Shown here: piece by piece, positions 22,775 through 33,515 of the stretch
Numbering within the stretch: position 1 is the stretch's first letter
Layout of the letters: the number at the start of each line of letters is the position of its first letter
Assembly: GCA_021234155.1 (NCBI GenBank)
Contig: JAJEKV010000012.1
Location: 7,778,448-7,842,447, forward strand
Direction of reading: 5' to 3'
Source of the DNA: Isoetes taiwanensis
Taxonomy: Eukaryota; Streptophyta; Lycopodiopsida; Isoetales; Isoetaceae
Length of the DNA: 64,000 nucleotides
Made by a program: the position numbers and the translations under genes
The notes under the pieces: model-generated
Database searches by the model: none
What the model saw: the letters and a program-made list of their open reading frames with translations, nothing else
Told to the model about the DNA's origin: nothing

Positions 22775-24161
22775 ATATGAAGTCCCAACACATCTCCATC
22801 TCGAAGGACAAGCTGCCGCACTATGTGGATGCCAGAGTTCAATTGATTCTTCAAGGAAAACTAGGTACAATTCTCAGCCCACGAAAATTAATTTTCCTTC
22901 ATCGGCAGGTCACATGTGATGGTACATCGGGGAACTAGAGATCATGAGGCAGGCCCATTTGGAGCCCCTTATTTACTATCATTTTGTGATTCTTATCATA
23001 TTATATTAGTCAGATTCTTTGTTATTTCATCCAATTTCGTGCTTTCAACTCCTCTTTTCGTTTGACTTTCATGAGCCTAAAACTCCTGTCTTATTTGAGT
23101 CTGCAGTAAGTCATCATCGCCAATTCTTTCTGTGGCATGGATGCCACTTTCCATTTACAGCCATGATTTCTGTGGACCATGATTTCGCTTAGGCATATCT
23201 TGCCGAGTTGCAATTAGCCTTCTATGAACCCGAGCATCAGCAAATCCTTTAAGCATATCTGTTCATGGGGATAAGTTTATCCATTCTACATTAGCTGGGT
23301 AAATTCTCTCTTTTGCAGTTAGAGATATAGGAGATTCTCTTTGTTAATAGAGATATCTCATATTTTCAAGATCCAATACGAAAGCCCAAATGTTGCTAAG
23401 CATTGGATCATCCTCAAGAATAGGTTGCAATGTTTGTGGTCACATCAAAAGGATCTACAAGCAGCCAACTAGTACAAGCAGCCAACCAGGTATTAATTCC
23501 ATTCCTATGGTCTTTATTATATTGCCATGTGATCTCTCTACTTTTTCAAATCTTTGCCATTCTTTATCCTTTCTTCTTCATAGCCTGATTTTTAACAAGG
23601 TTTCAAGTTGCATTACAGCATAATGTGCACTTGCAAAATTTGCACACCGTATTTCCTTTCATGACAGCTTACATATGAACGAGCAATAGGGAGCTTAAAT
23701 ATGAGGGACCGATAGTTTCATTTCTGGAGCTAAGTTGTAAAAGCATTGGAGTAGGAATAGGTCTGTGTGCATGATTAATTTATATATGAGCGTTTTGATT
23801 CTGCAGAGAGGTGTCAAGCATTTGCAATCAGTGTTTTTGGTAAGGACGCACTAGAATGTGGTGGAAGCAATATGTATATGAACCAAAATAAACGATTATT
23901 CCAAATCGTAGTTGCACCACAAAATACAAGTGGTTCACAAAACATTTATCATCGTTCAGGATTTGATAACCATTTTTCAGTCTCCCATAGGTTATGCATT
24001 ATCAACCATGGTGGTAATGTTGCTTGAAACGTTCTAACTAGATTCACATTTCTGTTTTGTAACAAACAAGACTGTGGATGAACCATCAAGCAAAGCCCAG
24101 CCTGGTATAGATGGAGAGCTCGATTCACCAAAATATCATTCCCAGTGCACTGGCGATTAAG
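22775..24161 (+). pseudogene. Exon-like segments of an unrecognised gene
   Basis: Four short open segments sit between splice-like signals on the plus strand. They are 22775-22864 (after TTCTACAG, before GTACAA), about 23385-23489 (before GTATTA), 23807-23839 (after TTCTGCAG, before GTAAGG) and 24071-24161 (after AACAAG, before GTGAGT). The last encodes TVDEPSSKAQPGIDGELDSP. I do not recognise the protein, and the phases were not shown to be compatible. A transduplicated gene fragment is my preferred explanation. Confidence 0.35.
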
Positions 24162-24296
24162 GTGAGTGCTAGCATTTTTGAGCTCTATTATGATCTGAGT
24201 GATTTGTATTTGGGGGGAATTTAAGTCTGTAATTATGGTAGGTTCTTCTACAACAGTTTCTATGCATTAGTGTGGACTCTCTAATCAGAGAAACAT

Positions 24297-24541
24297 TAAA
24301 TGCCACATGGAATTGTGGTAAGATGTTCTCATTTGCTAGATACAACTTTATATGTGCCAATTGGACACTGATATTTGATATGAGGATCTTTAACATTTCG
24401 ACTGAACTATGATAATCTGTAAATGGCACTGGAATTGTGGTAAGATGTTCTCATTTGCTAGATACAACTTTATATGTGCCAATAGGACACTGATATTTGA
24501 TATGAGGATCTTTAACATTTCGACTGAACTATGATAATCTG
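24297..24541. repeat. Tandem duplication, ~122-bp unit
   Basis: 24297-24418 is repeated at 24420-24541 with few differences. The shared text includes GGAATTGTGGTAAGATGTTC and the following 90 bases. Confidence 0.85.
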
Positions 24542-25350
24542 CTGGCAGCCTTCGTTATAAGATTGGAGCCATTATCTTAAATGACATAATGGTAATCTGC
24601 TGGCAACCTTCGTTACAAGATTAAACGACATAATGGTATTCATTAAAGTGGAACATGCAAGTTCTCTTCAGGTACAACTCTTCTATTCTAGCATATGGTG
24701 TCTTTTACAAACTTGACAGAAGTAGAGCTTTTCAGCACTTTTAAAGCTACCACAATGTCTTAAGAAATTCTATTGTAGAAATACTTGCTGCAAGCTGCAA
24801 CATTGTTTTTATTGGTTTTATATCTTTTAAATAAAGATCTGAAGCCTGTGTTGGCCTGCGAATCTCACATACTTTTGGAATATGCACTAAACCCGCATAC
24901 AAGCCATTACCTTAAACGACATAATGGCAACCTGCTGGCAACCTTCGTTACAAGATTGGAGTGATAATCTGCTGGCAGCCTTCGTTATAAGATTGGAGCC
25001 ATTACCTTAAACGACATAATGGTAATCTGCTGGCAACCTTCGTTACAAGATTGGAGCCATTACCTTAAACGACATAATGGTATTCATTAAAGTGGAACAT
25101 GCAAGTTCTCTTCAGGTACAACTCTTCTATTCTAGCATATGGTGTCTTTTACAAACTTTTGACAGAAGTGAACTTTTCAGTACTTTTAAAGCCTACCACA
25201 ATGTCTTAAGAAATTCTATTGTAGAAATACTTGCTGCAAGCTGCAACATTGTTTTTATTGGTTTCATATCTTTCAAATAAAGATCTGAAGCCTGTGTTGG
25301 CCTGCGAATCTCACATACTTTTGGAATATGCACTAAAGCCGCATACAATT
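24534..25350. repeat. Larger tandem duplication, ~430-440 bp period
   Basis: 24534-24903 recurs at about 24964-25350, including an almost unchanged stretch of about 265 bp (from 24639 and from 25082). The spacer is itself made of three copies of a block of about 58 bp containing CTTAAACGACATAATGG and CTGGCAACCTTCGTTAC. Together with the 122-bp duplication this is a nested set of tandem expansions. Confidence 0.8.
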
Positions 25351-26112
25351 TCTGCTATTTTCAGATCTGGAAGGACTTTGACCGCATACAATTTCTGCTA
25401 TTTTTAGATCTGGAAGGACTTTGAATTTGCAGTACTTAAAACTTTTGATATCTATCATGGTACAACTGCATCTTTGGAGTTCACATTTTACAACACTTTT
25501 GGATTTTAATCTTAGTTGGTCAATTCAGTATCAACATCAGCATTTCAATTCTTCTCAAATAGTGCATTGTTTGCAAGTTCTTGCTTTATTCACAGGTCGT
25601 ATGGCAATAATCCTTACAAACTAAGGTGCTTAAACTTCTACTACTATCAAAGGACTCGCCCAATCATGTCGTCATCTATTCAAATTCAATACTTTGTCCC
25701 AATTTGGTTGTTATGCACTCCCATTATTTCAGATAACTTCTACTATTTCATTTACTAAAAATCTTAAGCAGAGCATTGATCCTCAAGCACACAGTTCTAT
25801 TATTTCAAAATGACAATTGGGTTTGAGATGGTATATCGTGAACCATAATTCTACTTTTGGAAATGATTGTTGCTTAAACATTCCAACGCAAATTTGTTTA
25901 GGTTCATATCGAAATGATTGCTGCTTTAACATTCCAACACAAATTTGTTTAGGTTCATAATGGCAACGCTTCACCATAGAATCGTCTCCGTATAAGTTAC
26001 CATATAAACAAACGCAACTTGCTACATATGTACACAATGGTTTTTTATCCTCATCAAGGGATCTTTCTTGGCCAACAAACAACCACCCCTCCCCCTTCAA
26101 ATTGTTACTAAA

Positions 26113-26140
26113 GCCCGGCAACGCCGGGCACCATAACTAG
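26113..26140 (+). mobile_element. Helitron 3' terminus (same family as 12791-12819)
   Basis: Hairpin GCCCGGCAACGCCGGGC at 26113-26129, then ACCATAA and CTAG ending at 26140, followed by host T. The 17-base hairpin is identical to the one at 12791, so the two ends belong to one Helitron family. Orientation is plus in both. Confidence 0.75.
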
Positions 26141-29100
26141 TTTATGTTGATTTGAGAAGGGACAGTATGTTCATTCTTCAAGTCATTTTTCTTTCCGTAG
26201 CTCTTGTTTCGTACTTATATTTGGTCCGATCTAAGGAGATTTGTAACAGTGGTTCTTAGATTTGTGGTCCCAATTAGCCTCTATTTCACAACTTCGGTGA
26301 ACTCAGGCACCTTGGCTGTTGCTAGTATTTTTTATCGTTCTCCTTTGATTCTTCGTGGTCAGTTTATATGGTTCGGTGTTACATTCTCTGAGCATTAGTA
26401 TTGCACCTAATTCTCTTCATTTTCCTTTGCATGGCTCCTTGCCAGGTTGTCATCATTTTTTGAGCCTATACTAATGGTTGGTTTCTCCTTGCTCTATGTG
26501 ACTTGATTGGTTTCTTTTACTCCATCTTCTCATTGGAACTACTTGCTTCATTTTTTCTACTGTTTTTGTCCTCTTCATTCTATTTGCTCCATTGCTCCAT
26601 GTTGTTACATATTCACTGTTTCGAGTGTGAGTAATCCCATTACTCCATTACTTTATTGTACTCCGAGTCGCTTCAATCGTATTTCTGCTCCATCTAGTTT
26701 GAGTTTCTCCATTGAGTCTTGGTACTACCTTTCCCTTTTTGGTCACATGAGTTCCTTTGGCCTCAGTTTTTCCATTAATTTTTATTATTTTGCTCTATTT
26801 GCTCGATTTGTTCTGTTATCCATTTTGCACTTTTGCTATGCAACGTTCCATTAGTCACTCTCATTAGGTTAGTCCCGTTTTGATAGTCCCATTTGCTCCT
26901 TTTGCACTTCCATAATTTCTTTGGCCACATTTCTTTTTTTGCACTTCCGCTATGCTTTTGATCATAACTTTCCATTAACCTCCTTTTGTTGCATCATCGG
27001 CTCTACCAATCCTTAGCTGTGCATTTTAGCCCTCATGTTAGGTTGCAATTGTCTCTATTTTTTCTGGTTCTAAACTAGTCAAGCTCCATTTCCATTCTGG
27101 CAGTGTTTATGATCAGTTGACATGTTGTTGCATTTTTTCTTGTTGAGTATGTTTGATCTGGATGCCTATGGTTGTTCATCTTTTGTCTTTGTGGATTGAT
27201 ATGCGTTTCCTCTTTTTTTATTTATCCTACCGCTTGAAACATCTTAGTTCTTCTATCCGTCTTGTCTCCTTCGTTTGTCTGCCCCATCTCTTGACTCGCC
27301 ATAGTTCTTGCCCTACTGGTGTCCATTTATCATACCTCTTGGTCTGATGGCCTCAGTTACTTCATCCGCTTTGCTTAGCCTGTTATTCTTGTTGGTCCTA
27401 GTTGCCTATTTTACCCTCGTCATCCAAGTATTCCCCTAGTTGTCGCCTCAGTCCCTTTGAGATAGATTCCTCTTTCTATCGCCAAGTTGTTGTGTCATAG
27501 GATACATCCTAGGAATGCCCGCAGTTCTATTGCAATAGCAATAGAACCAGAGCATTCTAGATTACCGTCCTTTCCGGCGGCAAAGACTAATCAGACGTTT
27601 TTTCTCGTGATGGTCATTCCGTGGATGGTCCCCGATTGGTCGTTTGTTGTTTCTTTCTCGGCGTGGGCCTGGAGCCTTCGAGCTATATCATGTTTTCTCT
27701 TTACTAATGCGCAAGGCGCCTAACCCCCTGACAGGTTTTTTTTTTGTTCATCCTTGACTTTACAGGTTACTTTGAAGCTGCTATGCTAGCAGTCGAGCAT
27801 CTCCTTTTGGATGCTTCAACCTTATTGGTTATCGCGACATATTCATGTGGTCTCTATTCCGGTTCGAGTTGGAGGAAGAGTCATGAAAGAACCCACAAAG
27901 CTAAGGCACGAAGTGCATCACGAAGATTCCGACTAGGCCCAGGTGGAGGACCAACTCATACTAAGATCAGAGTAAGCAGTCAACAACACCACAAACCTCA
28001 GATCTATTCGGGTTCGAGCACTACAGCCACTCCTCGAGAGCGTTGGCGACTGTTTCTCATTAGCGTTTTCCTCGAAAATTCGAAAGGGCAGTTTTTTCAT
28101 CCCGATGAGAAAATGTCACCAATTTTTCTCACCATTGCTTAGCGGATGCAATGGATGATCCATCTTGTATATTGTACTCTTTATTTTCATCATGATCTCG
28201 ATGATTATCTAGTTTCGGAGCATTTTTTCCAAGCTTCTTCTTTTTTTCTACCCCAGTAAAGAAACCAATTTGTATTCAATGTTTGAAAAGAGCTCAATGA
28301 GAACACCACTTCAACGGCCAAGTTATTGTGTCATAGGGTCCTAGAAATAGATTACATCGAAAGATTGCACACACAAGGGGTTTAACAAGACACATGGCTA
28401 GATAATCTATAGCTTTGACTAGTTAAACCACCTCTTTGCATCTGAGTAAAACTATCCAAATTGGATATATAGCACAGAACAGATCTGGCATGATTAAAAC
28501 AAAGGAATAAGTTGCTCTTCCTATAATGAAGCGAGAATTTATCATGGCAGTTTATGTCTTAACAATAAGAATATTCGAGGAGTTAGGTAGCTATAAATTT
28601 TATAATTAGACCATGCATTGAATCGATGACATTGTTGCTAAACGCATGAGGTACCCACCCACATCATGAACTTTTACATGCCTCCATGGTAGCATCACAT
28701 GGGTTCTGTATACGTAAAAAACACTTAGGCTCAATTTTCGTCGTGTTTGCCAGTAGCGCCTTGCCATGTGGCGCATTTCCTCTTAAGAATGTTAATAAGT
28801 TTTGGCTTCTTGCGCTCACAAATTTTTACCCGACATTCAGATCATTTACTTGATATTCATCCTATTTTACCTGACATTCTGACAACAGAATTGAACCCAA
28901 GTGTCTTCCACGTTACAATAAAGCCAGAATGCAAGGTAAATGGTCTTTCTTGTATATATGAATGTCCATTAAATGCACATCTTGTAACACCGAAGCAATT
29001 TAGTTGCAATTATATGGTCAGAATGCTGGATAAATATTGGGAATATCAGGTAAATGCCGAGAATATTGGGTATACGTATCAATTTAAAAAAGTTCAAGCA

Positions 29101-29400
29101 ACATTCCTGAAAAGGAAACTGTCAAACCGTGATTGGAGGCTGGGGCAGAATTGTAACTAAGTATGAGTCTTATAGCCCAAACCTTTGTTGGGACACAAAA
29201 ACCTAAACTTTTTGGCATACACTATGCCAAATGGAACAAATCAATTACAACTATGCCAAGAGTTTGAAGGGTGATTGAGCCACTCGAGAAAGTCTGTGAA
29301 ATAGATACATTGAGAGATGGTATAAGTCTTCACCCCAGATATATACAGTCTTAACATTCCATATCATACACTACAATGAAGAGAGATCTAACACAATCAT
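26141..29400. other. Intergenic, T-rich; no gene recognised
   Basis: 26200-27480 is unusually T/C-rich on the plus strand, built of CTCCATT/TTTTGCTC phrases, and gives only chance frames. A phrase of about 25 bases (CAAGTTGTTGTGTCATAGG) at 27483 recurs at 28320 with one change. Plus-strand frames at 27744-28142 and 28747-29160 have no family resemblance. The bases just before 29404 are the 3' flank of the receptor-kinase gene. Confidence 0.35.
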
Positions 29401-29403
29401 ATG

Positions 29404-31797
29404 CTACAACGAAGCGGGATCAAACACTGCAAGACTGATGTGCTCAGGAGTTGGAACAGAACCCTCTAGCATCTGCACTACTGTAGGCATTGAAGGTCTA
29501 AGTCCAGGATCAGTTTGGGTGCAAAGTAGAGCAATCTTGATAAACCTCAGTGCCTCCTTTCGATCGGCCTCGCCGCATATCCTAGCATCCACAATCTCCA
29601 TAAGTTGAGCAACACTTCCATCAACAGTTAGGTATTTGTGTTTAATTCCACACACAATTTCCATCAATACTATCCCAAAGCTGTACACATCACCTTTGTC
29701 AGTAATGGCCTCATCCCTTATCCATTCTGGTGCCAAGTAACCAGGAGTTCCCCTCATTGTAGTCATTACATGACTCTCATCTTTATTCATGAGCTTAGAC
29801 AGCCCAAAATCAGAGATTTTTGGTGAGAAATTTGAATCCAGAAGAATATTTTGTGGCTTAAGATCCAAGTGAAGAATTTTGTCTTTGCACTCATGATGCA
29901 TGTAAGCCATGCCTTTGGCAACTCCTAATGCTATGTCCAACCTGGTTGACCATGGTAGAGATCTTACATCACCAAACAGCCACTTTTCTAGTGATCCATT
30001 TGGCATGTATTGATAGACCAAGATTCTGTTTGATCCTTCGGCACAATAGCCTAAAAGCTTGACCACGTTGACATGATGAACTGTGCCTAATATTGCAACT
30101 TCAGAGGTGAACTCCTTCATTCCCTGCTTAGAATTTTCTAATCTCTTCACTGCAACAATGTCCCCATTTAGTAACTTGCCCTTATAAACTGAGCCAAAGC
30201 CTCCACAGCCTACAATCTCCAAAAAACCTTGTGTCATATTCTCTATGTCTTTGTATGTAAATCTCTTCAGCCCCACTCTTGCCAAGATTTCCAGCATCCA
30301 ACTTTCTTCTTCTTCCATCTTAGCTTCTGTTTTTTTCCTTTTTCTCATCCTTACAAACCATAAAATAGTAATTGATCCAGCCAATCCTAACACAAGCCCT
30401 AGAATGAGGCCTATCCTGTTGGACTTTTTTGAGCCCCCTTCCTGCACTAAGGTTGTGATATTTTCTACCTTCAGAAAGGCAGCAAAGGTTGAAGTCTTAT
30501 CATACTGTAATGTCTCTGTTTGTGAGGTCGTAAAGCAAGAGCCATTCTTAAAATCATAGAAGGCAGCCTTGCACAAACTGTCATTCATGCACAGATGTGT
30601 GCATTCATCTGAAAAGGCCAGCTTCTGAGTTGCGTTGCCATATTTTGTGTAGACAAAAGTGGTATTAGCCAAGAAAACAAATGTAAAATTTGCATTGGAG
30701 TTGCCAGAATTAGAGATAGGCTTGCAGCCAAAACTTGGATCCTTTGTAGGGCTTATATACTCAAAATAGGTATCAGGGCAGCCTTGACAAGTTCCATTAA
30801 AGCAAATCCCATATGGTCCACATATGTGTGGCAAGTCACACTTTCTATCTTCAAACAATGTGAACAGACTTTGCCAAGTCAACACTGTGCTGTCCCAACT
30901 GTAGCCATGGATATCTCCATCTTCCTCTAGCCTGAAAAACGTACTGTTGCTAATCAGCTGACCTTTGGCACTGAGAAGACTTCTTCTTTCCCAAGTTGTA
31001 TTAAAATCATCACAAATGCTACTTGACACTGAATTTGAGCTCTGAACTGGAGAGTACATGGGAGTTCGAAAATCTAAACTAATTTCACCAATGTAATTCC
31101 TGCATATTACAGCATACAATCCAGTCTGAGAGGAATTCTTAGCTGAAGAAAGGGAATTGTCTCCTGAAGCTGTCAGCAACCAGTAAGGGATCGGATCTGG
31201 CAAATTTGCATATAGAACAAGGCCATTAGACTCCATAGATAGAGTATACGATGAAGCATATGATGAATTAGGAGTAGAGAGCTGCATTCCCACATTGAAA
31301 GCCTGATATAAAAGAAGGGTATCAACAGGGTGATCAAAAGACTGCCAAACAGTTGTTCCCTTTGCATTCAAGAGCGCCAGATTTCCATTATCATCCATTA
31401 ACAGCTTCTGCACTCCAAGACCACTAGTGTTAGAAGACCAAGCTGTTCTTCCATCCCAATCCTGCAAAACAAAATTGCCTTGATTATCAAATCGGAGAAG
31501 GGCGTTGTCTCGGACTGGATTATACCGATTTGCCGTCCATATAATTTGGGCGTAGTACCCAGGAACAGTATAATCGCCCACATATGCAACAATGGAAAGA
31601 AAGAAGCTATCTATGGAGGTATTGACGAACCAGAGGCCGTAAGTGATGGGTCCTTTGCTTTTATCATCGTAGTTGGCCTGGGTTCCGGCTTTGCGGCCTG
31701 TAAGGCCAAGAGACGGATTTAGATCCTTGAGAGTGCTGGATCCATTGTTGAAGACAAGAAATGTAGTGTCGTTGTATGTGGCCGCTTGTAGCGGCAT
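29404..31797 (-). CDS. G-type lectin S-receptor-like serine/threonine kinase
   Basis: This is an intronless frame of 797 codons from ATG 31795-31797 to the stop at 29404. Order of parts, counting from this ATG: lectin segment (about 35-160, VWQSFDHPVDTLLL at its end), S-locus glycoprotein region, EGF-like CDLPHICGPYGICFNGTC (about 325), PAN/apple cysteines (about 385-450), one transmembrane helix (LILGLVLGLAGSITILWFV, about 465-485) and kinase. Kinase motifs: GCGGFGSVYKG, VAVKRL, HLDLKPQN, DFGLSK, GTPGYLAPEW. The catalytic loop reads HLD, so this is a non-RD kinase, a type often linked to immune signalling. The segment after EIVCGIKHK is roughly 20 residues shorter than usual. The frame is open to a TAG at 31930-31932 but has no earlier ATG, and a good signal peptide lies in another frame. 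The receptor may therefore be N-terminally damaged. Confidence 0.9.
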   Translation of the reverse strand: MPLQAATYNDTTFLVFNNGSSTLKDLNPSLGLTGRKAGTQANYDDKSKGPITYGLWFVNTSIDSFFLSIVAYVGDYTVPGYYAQIIWTANRYNPVRDNALLRFDNQGNFVLQDWDGRTAWSSNTSGLGVQKLLMDDNGNLALLNAKGTTVWQSFDHPVDTLLLYQAFNVGMQLSTPNSSYASSYTLSMESNGLVLYANLPDPIPYWLLTASGDNSLSSAKNSSQTGLYAVICRNYIGEISLDFRTPMYSPVQSSNSVSSSICDDFNTTWERRSLLSAKGQLISNSTFFRLEEDGDIHGYSWDSTVLTWQSLFTLFEDRKCDLPHICGPYGICFNGTCQGCPDTYFEYISPTKDPSFGCKPISNSGNSNANFTFVFLANTTFVYTKYGNATQKLAFSDECTHLCMNDSLCKAAFYDFKNGSCFTTSQTETLQYDKTSTFAAFLKVENITTLVQEGGSKKSNRIGLILGLVLGLAGSITILWFVRMRKRKKTEAKMEEEESWMLEILARVGLKRFTYKDIENMTQGFLEIVGCGGFGSVYKGKLLNGDIVAVKRLENSKQGMKEFTSEVAILGTVHHVNVVKLLGYCAEGSNRILVYQYMPNGSLEKWLFGDVRSLPWSTRLDIALGVAKGMAYMHHECKDKILHLDLKPQNILLDSNFSPKISDFGLSKLMNKDESHVMTTMRGTPGYLAPEWIRDEAITDKGDVYSFGIVLMEIVCGIKHKYLTVDGSVAQLMEIVDARICGEADRKEALRFIKIALLCTQTDPGLRPSMPTVVQMLEGSVPTPEHISLAVFDPASL

Positions 31798-31846
31798 GGC
31801 AAAGACTAACCAAGAACCAGATGGTGGCAGTGGCAGAGCAGGCCAT
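31793..31846 (-). other. Out-of-frame signal-peptide coding segment
   Basis: ATG 31844-31846 starts MACSATATIWFLVSLCHA, a textbook cleavable signal peptide. It lies in a frame offset by one base from the receptor-kinase frame, exactly where that receptor's own signal should end (the kinase frame continues AATYNDTTF). A single inserted base (or two lost) between about 31785 and 31800 would explain it. Confidence 0.55.
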
Positions 31847-31970
31847 AGCCAAGCTCTTTTTAGAGTTAAGGTTATTATTATTGTCCAAAAAAATCTCCTC
31901 TCAAAACGAAGGCGCCAAACTTCTAACACCTAATGTGACCACATTTGTTGACTAAAACGCCCTTCTTGTA

Positions 31971-32098
31971 TACAGGAATGGCAATCACTTGCCATTCTTG
32001 GGATGTCACCAGGGCTCCACTGGATGGAAACAGGGCGATGCGCGAAGCGCGGAGCCCTGTTGACACCCCAGGAATGGCAATACTTGCCATTCCTGTAA
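31971..32098. repeat. Inverted repeat a, ~48-bp arms
   Basis: 31971-32018 pairs with 32051-32098 with about six mismatches. Each arm itself contains a small palindrome (GAATGGCAA...TTGCCATTC). The loop has CGCGAAGCGCG. It lies about 170 bp upstream of the kinase ATG. Confidence 0.75.
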
Positions 32099-32107
32099 CG
32101 TGGAAGA

Positions 32108-32342
32108 CGCTTAGGCAGCATTCTGTAGCAAGTAAAAACCTTTGGAATGCAGGGTAAGTTCTTGGAATGCTAGGTAAACATGGCAGAATGTGGGGTAAAT
32201 CCTCAAGAATGCACGTAGAACCTCCATCGTTCTTGCTCGTCGCTGCTCTGTCCTCAACAAAAGTTTTAATTACATTCTTTATTTGAAATAGTGTCACGTG
32301 GCACGGCGTTACTTGCGGACATGAAAGAATGCTTCCTAAGCG
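32108..32342. repeat. Inverted repeat b, 18-bp arms
   Basis: 32108-32125 (ACGCTTAGGCAGCATTCT) pairs with 32325-32342 with one mismatch. Between the arms are four loose copies of a GAATGC.GGGTAA phrase (32150-32215). Confidence 0.6.
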
Positions 32343-32358
32343 TTTTTACGGAATAGGT

Positions 32359-32456
32359 AATTCCTGCCGGCATAAAATTTCGGGGCGAAAGCCCTGGCGA
32401 GCGGCGGTAGCCGCGAGCCTGGGCGCGCGCCCTGAAATTTTATGCCGGCAGGAATT
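32359..32456. repeat. Inverted repeat c, 28-bp arms
   Basis: 32359-32386 pairs with 32429-32456 with one or two mismatches (core CCTGCCGGCATAAAATTTC). The loop is GC-rich and itself contains GCGGCGGTAGCCGC. Confidence 0.8.
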
Positions 32457-32462
32457 CCTTGA

Positions 32463-32611
32463 CGAAAAAAACGTCGACCTGATATTTCAGGCGTTCCCAA
32501 GCTTTTTCCGGCGAATTTTCGGCACAAAAAATCAACAGCCCCATCAACAGCAGTTTTCAGTTTTAAAAAACAAGATGAAAACGCCGAAATATCAGGTCGA
32601 CGTTTTTTTCG
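32463..32611. repeat. Inverted repeat d, ~33-bp arms
   Basis: 32463-32495 pairs with 32580-32611 (core AACGTCGACCTGATATTTC) with few mismatches. It abuts the LINE fragment that starts at about 32612. Confidence 0.8.
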
Positions 32612-33200
32612 GTATATGTAGCACCACTGGAGTAGAACAAGGATGCCCCCTGCCCCCCACCCTCTTTTTAGATTTTCGTTGAACAGCTAGAGGAGTGGTT
32701 GGAGAGACATGGGAATACAGGTGTTGAACTTGGACATTTGGTTATCCATATATTGTTAAGTATAGCAAATGATATAGTAGTAATGTCAAACACCATGCTA
32801 CGGGACTTAAACACTTTAGAAGCTTTTTGTGATATCAAGGGCATAAAATTCAACTTAATTAAGACCAAAGCAAAGATACTTGTACACTTCAGAGCCCAAT
32901 GTTCGCATACAAAGGAGAAAATTTGTGACAATTGACTTTTACAATTATCTAGTCCTAGAAGTTAGCTCAAATTACAATTGGAAGGAATAAAGAAGAGGAG
33001 AGCTGGAGGCAAGAGAGCACTCTATGCGTGCTAAATAGATGTCGTCGAGCAAGCCTATTGTTATGATACAAGCACGAAGGAGCGGTCCAAAGTGGGAGAG
33101 CTATAGAAAATCTAGCAAAGTTAGGTAAACAATATTATTTCCTATGTCACTAATAAGAAAAAGGCAAGGAATAATAATTCTCGTAACGAAGAGACTTGAC
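32612..33200 (+). pseudogene. LINE reverse transcriptase fragment (second family)
   Basis: Plus-strand frames give GVEQGCPLPPTLF at about 32630, then FVEQLEEWLERHGNTG-like sequence and, in place of the YADD box, IANDIVVMSN near 32760-32790. This is followed by LEAFCDIKGIKFNLIKTKAK. Stops and one frameshift (near 32680) disable it. The first catalytic Asp of the DD pair is Asn here. The family matches the fragment at 49600-51172. Confidence 0.8.
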
Positions 33201-33421
33201 AATATAATGTTTATCAACCATGGCAATATTTATGGAGGGGGTCGAGTCACTAGCTAATATTGAAGATGAAGGGGTCATGAATATCTAAAATGTCATACAT
33301 CTATTTATAATAGAGTATCCAACGGGGCAATGATTATTCTTGAAAAAACAAGGTGCAAAGCACTGTGGATTGCCCCCAAAATGCTATTATGAATAAAGCT
33401 TTATAAATGTATCTTCATGCG

Positions 33422-33492
33422 TCTGGTCGTTTAGTCTAGTGGTAATACACTAGGTCTAGCAACTATAGGTCTCGAGTTTGAGACCGCCCAGA
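33422..33492 (+). repeat. tRNA-like sequence, probable SINE head
   Basis: The 71 bases can pair TCTGGTC (33422-33428) with GCCCAGA (33486-33492) at six of seven positions and form a T-arm GGTCTCGAGTTTGAGACC. TAGTCTAGTGG fits a pol III A box, and GTTTGAGACC is close to a B box. The anticodon arm does not fold canonically, so I read it as a tRNA-derived SINE head or tRNA pseudogene rather than a working tRNA. Confidence 0.45.
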
Positions 33493-33515
33493 ATCGCACT
33501 TTGAACTGTTGCGCG

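Larger units (their letters stand above)
21660..26140 (+). mobile_element. Exon-bearing, internally duplicated DNA ending in a Helitron 3' terminus
   Basis: The right border is a good Helitron end (26113-26140). To its left, back to the LINE at about 21.6 kb, lies T-rich intron-like DNA with several short segments bounded by plausible AG and GT splice signals, and nested duplications at 24.3-25.35 kb. Plant Helitrons are known to capture gene fragments, so this is a reasonable reading. The 5' TC terminus was not identified, however, and part of this interval may be unrelated. Confidence 0.4.

Noticed and set aside
29404-31929. 841-codon start for the receptor kinase at 31929
   Set aside because: The codon there is GTG, not ATG, and plant genes do not start on it without support; the first in-frame ATG is at 31797.
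33422-33492. Functional tRNA gene
   Set aside because: The anticodon arm cannot be folded and the acceptor stem has a mismatch; kept only as a tRNA-like repeat.
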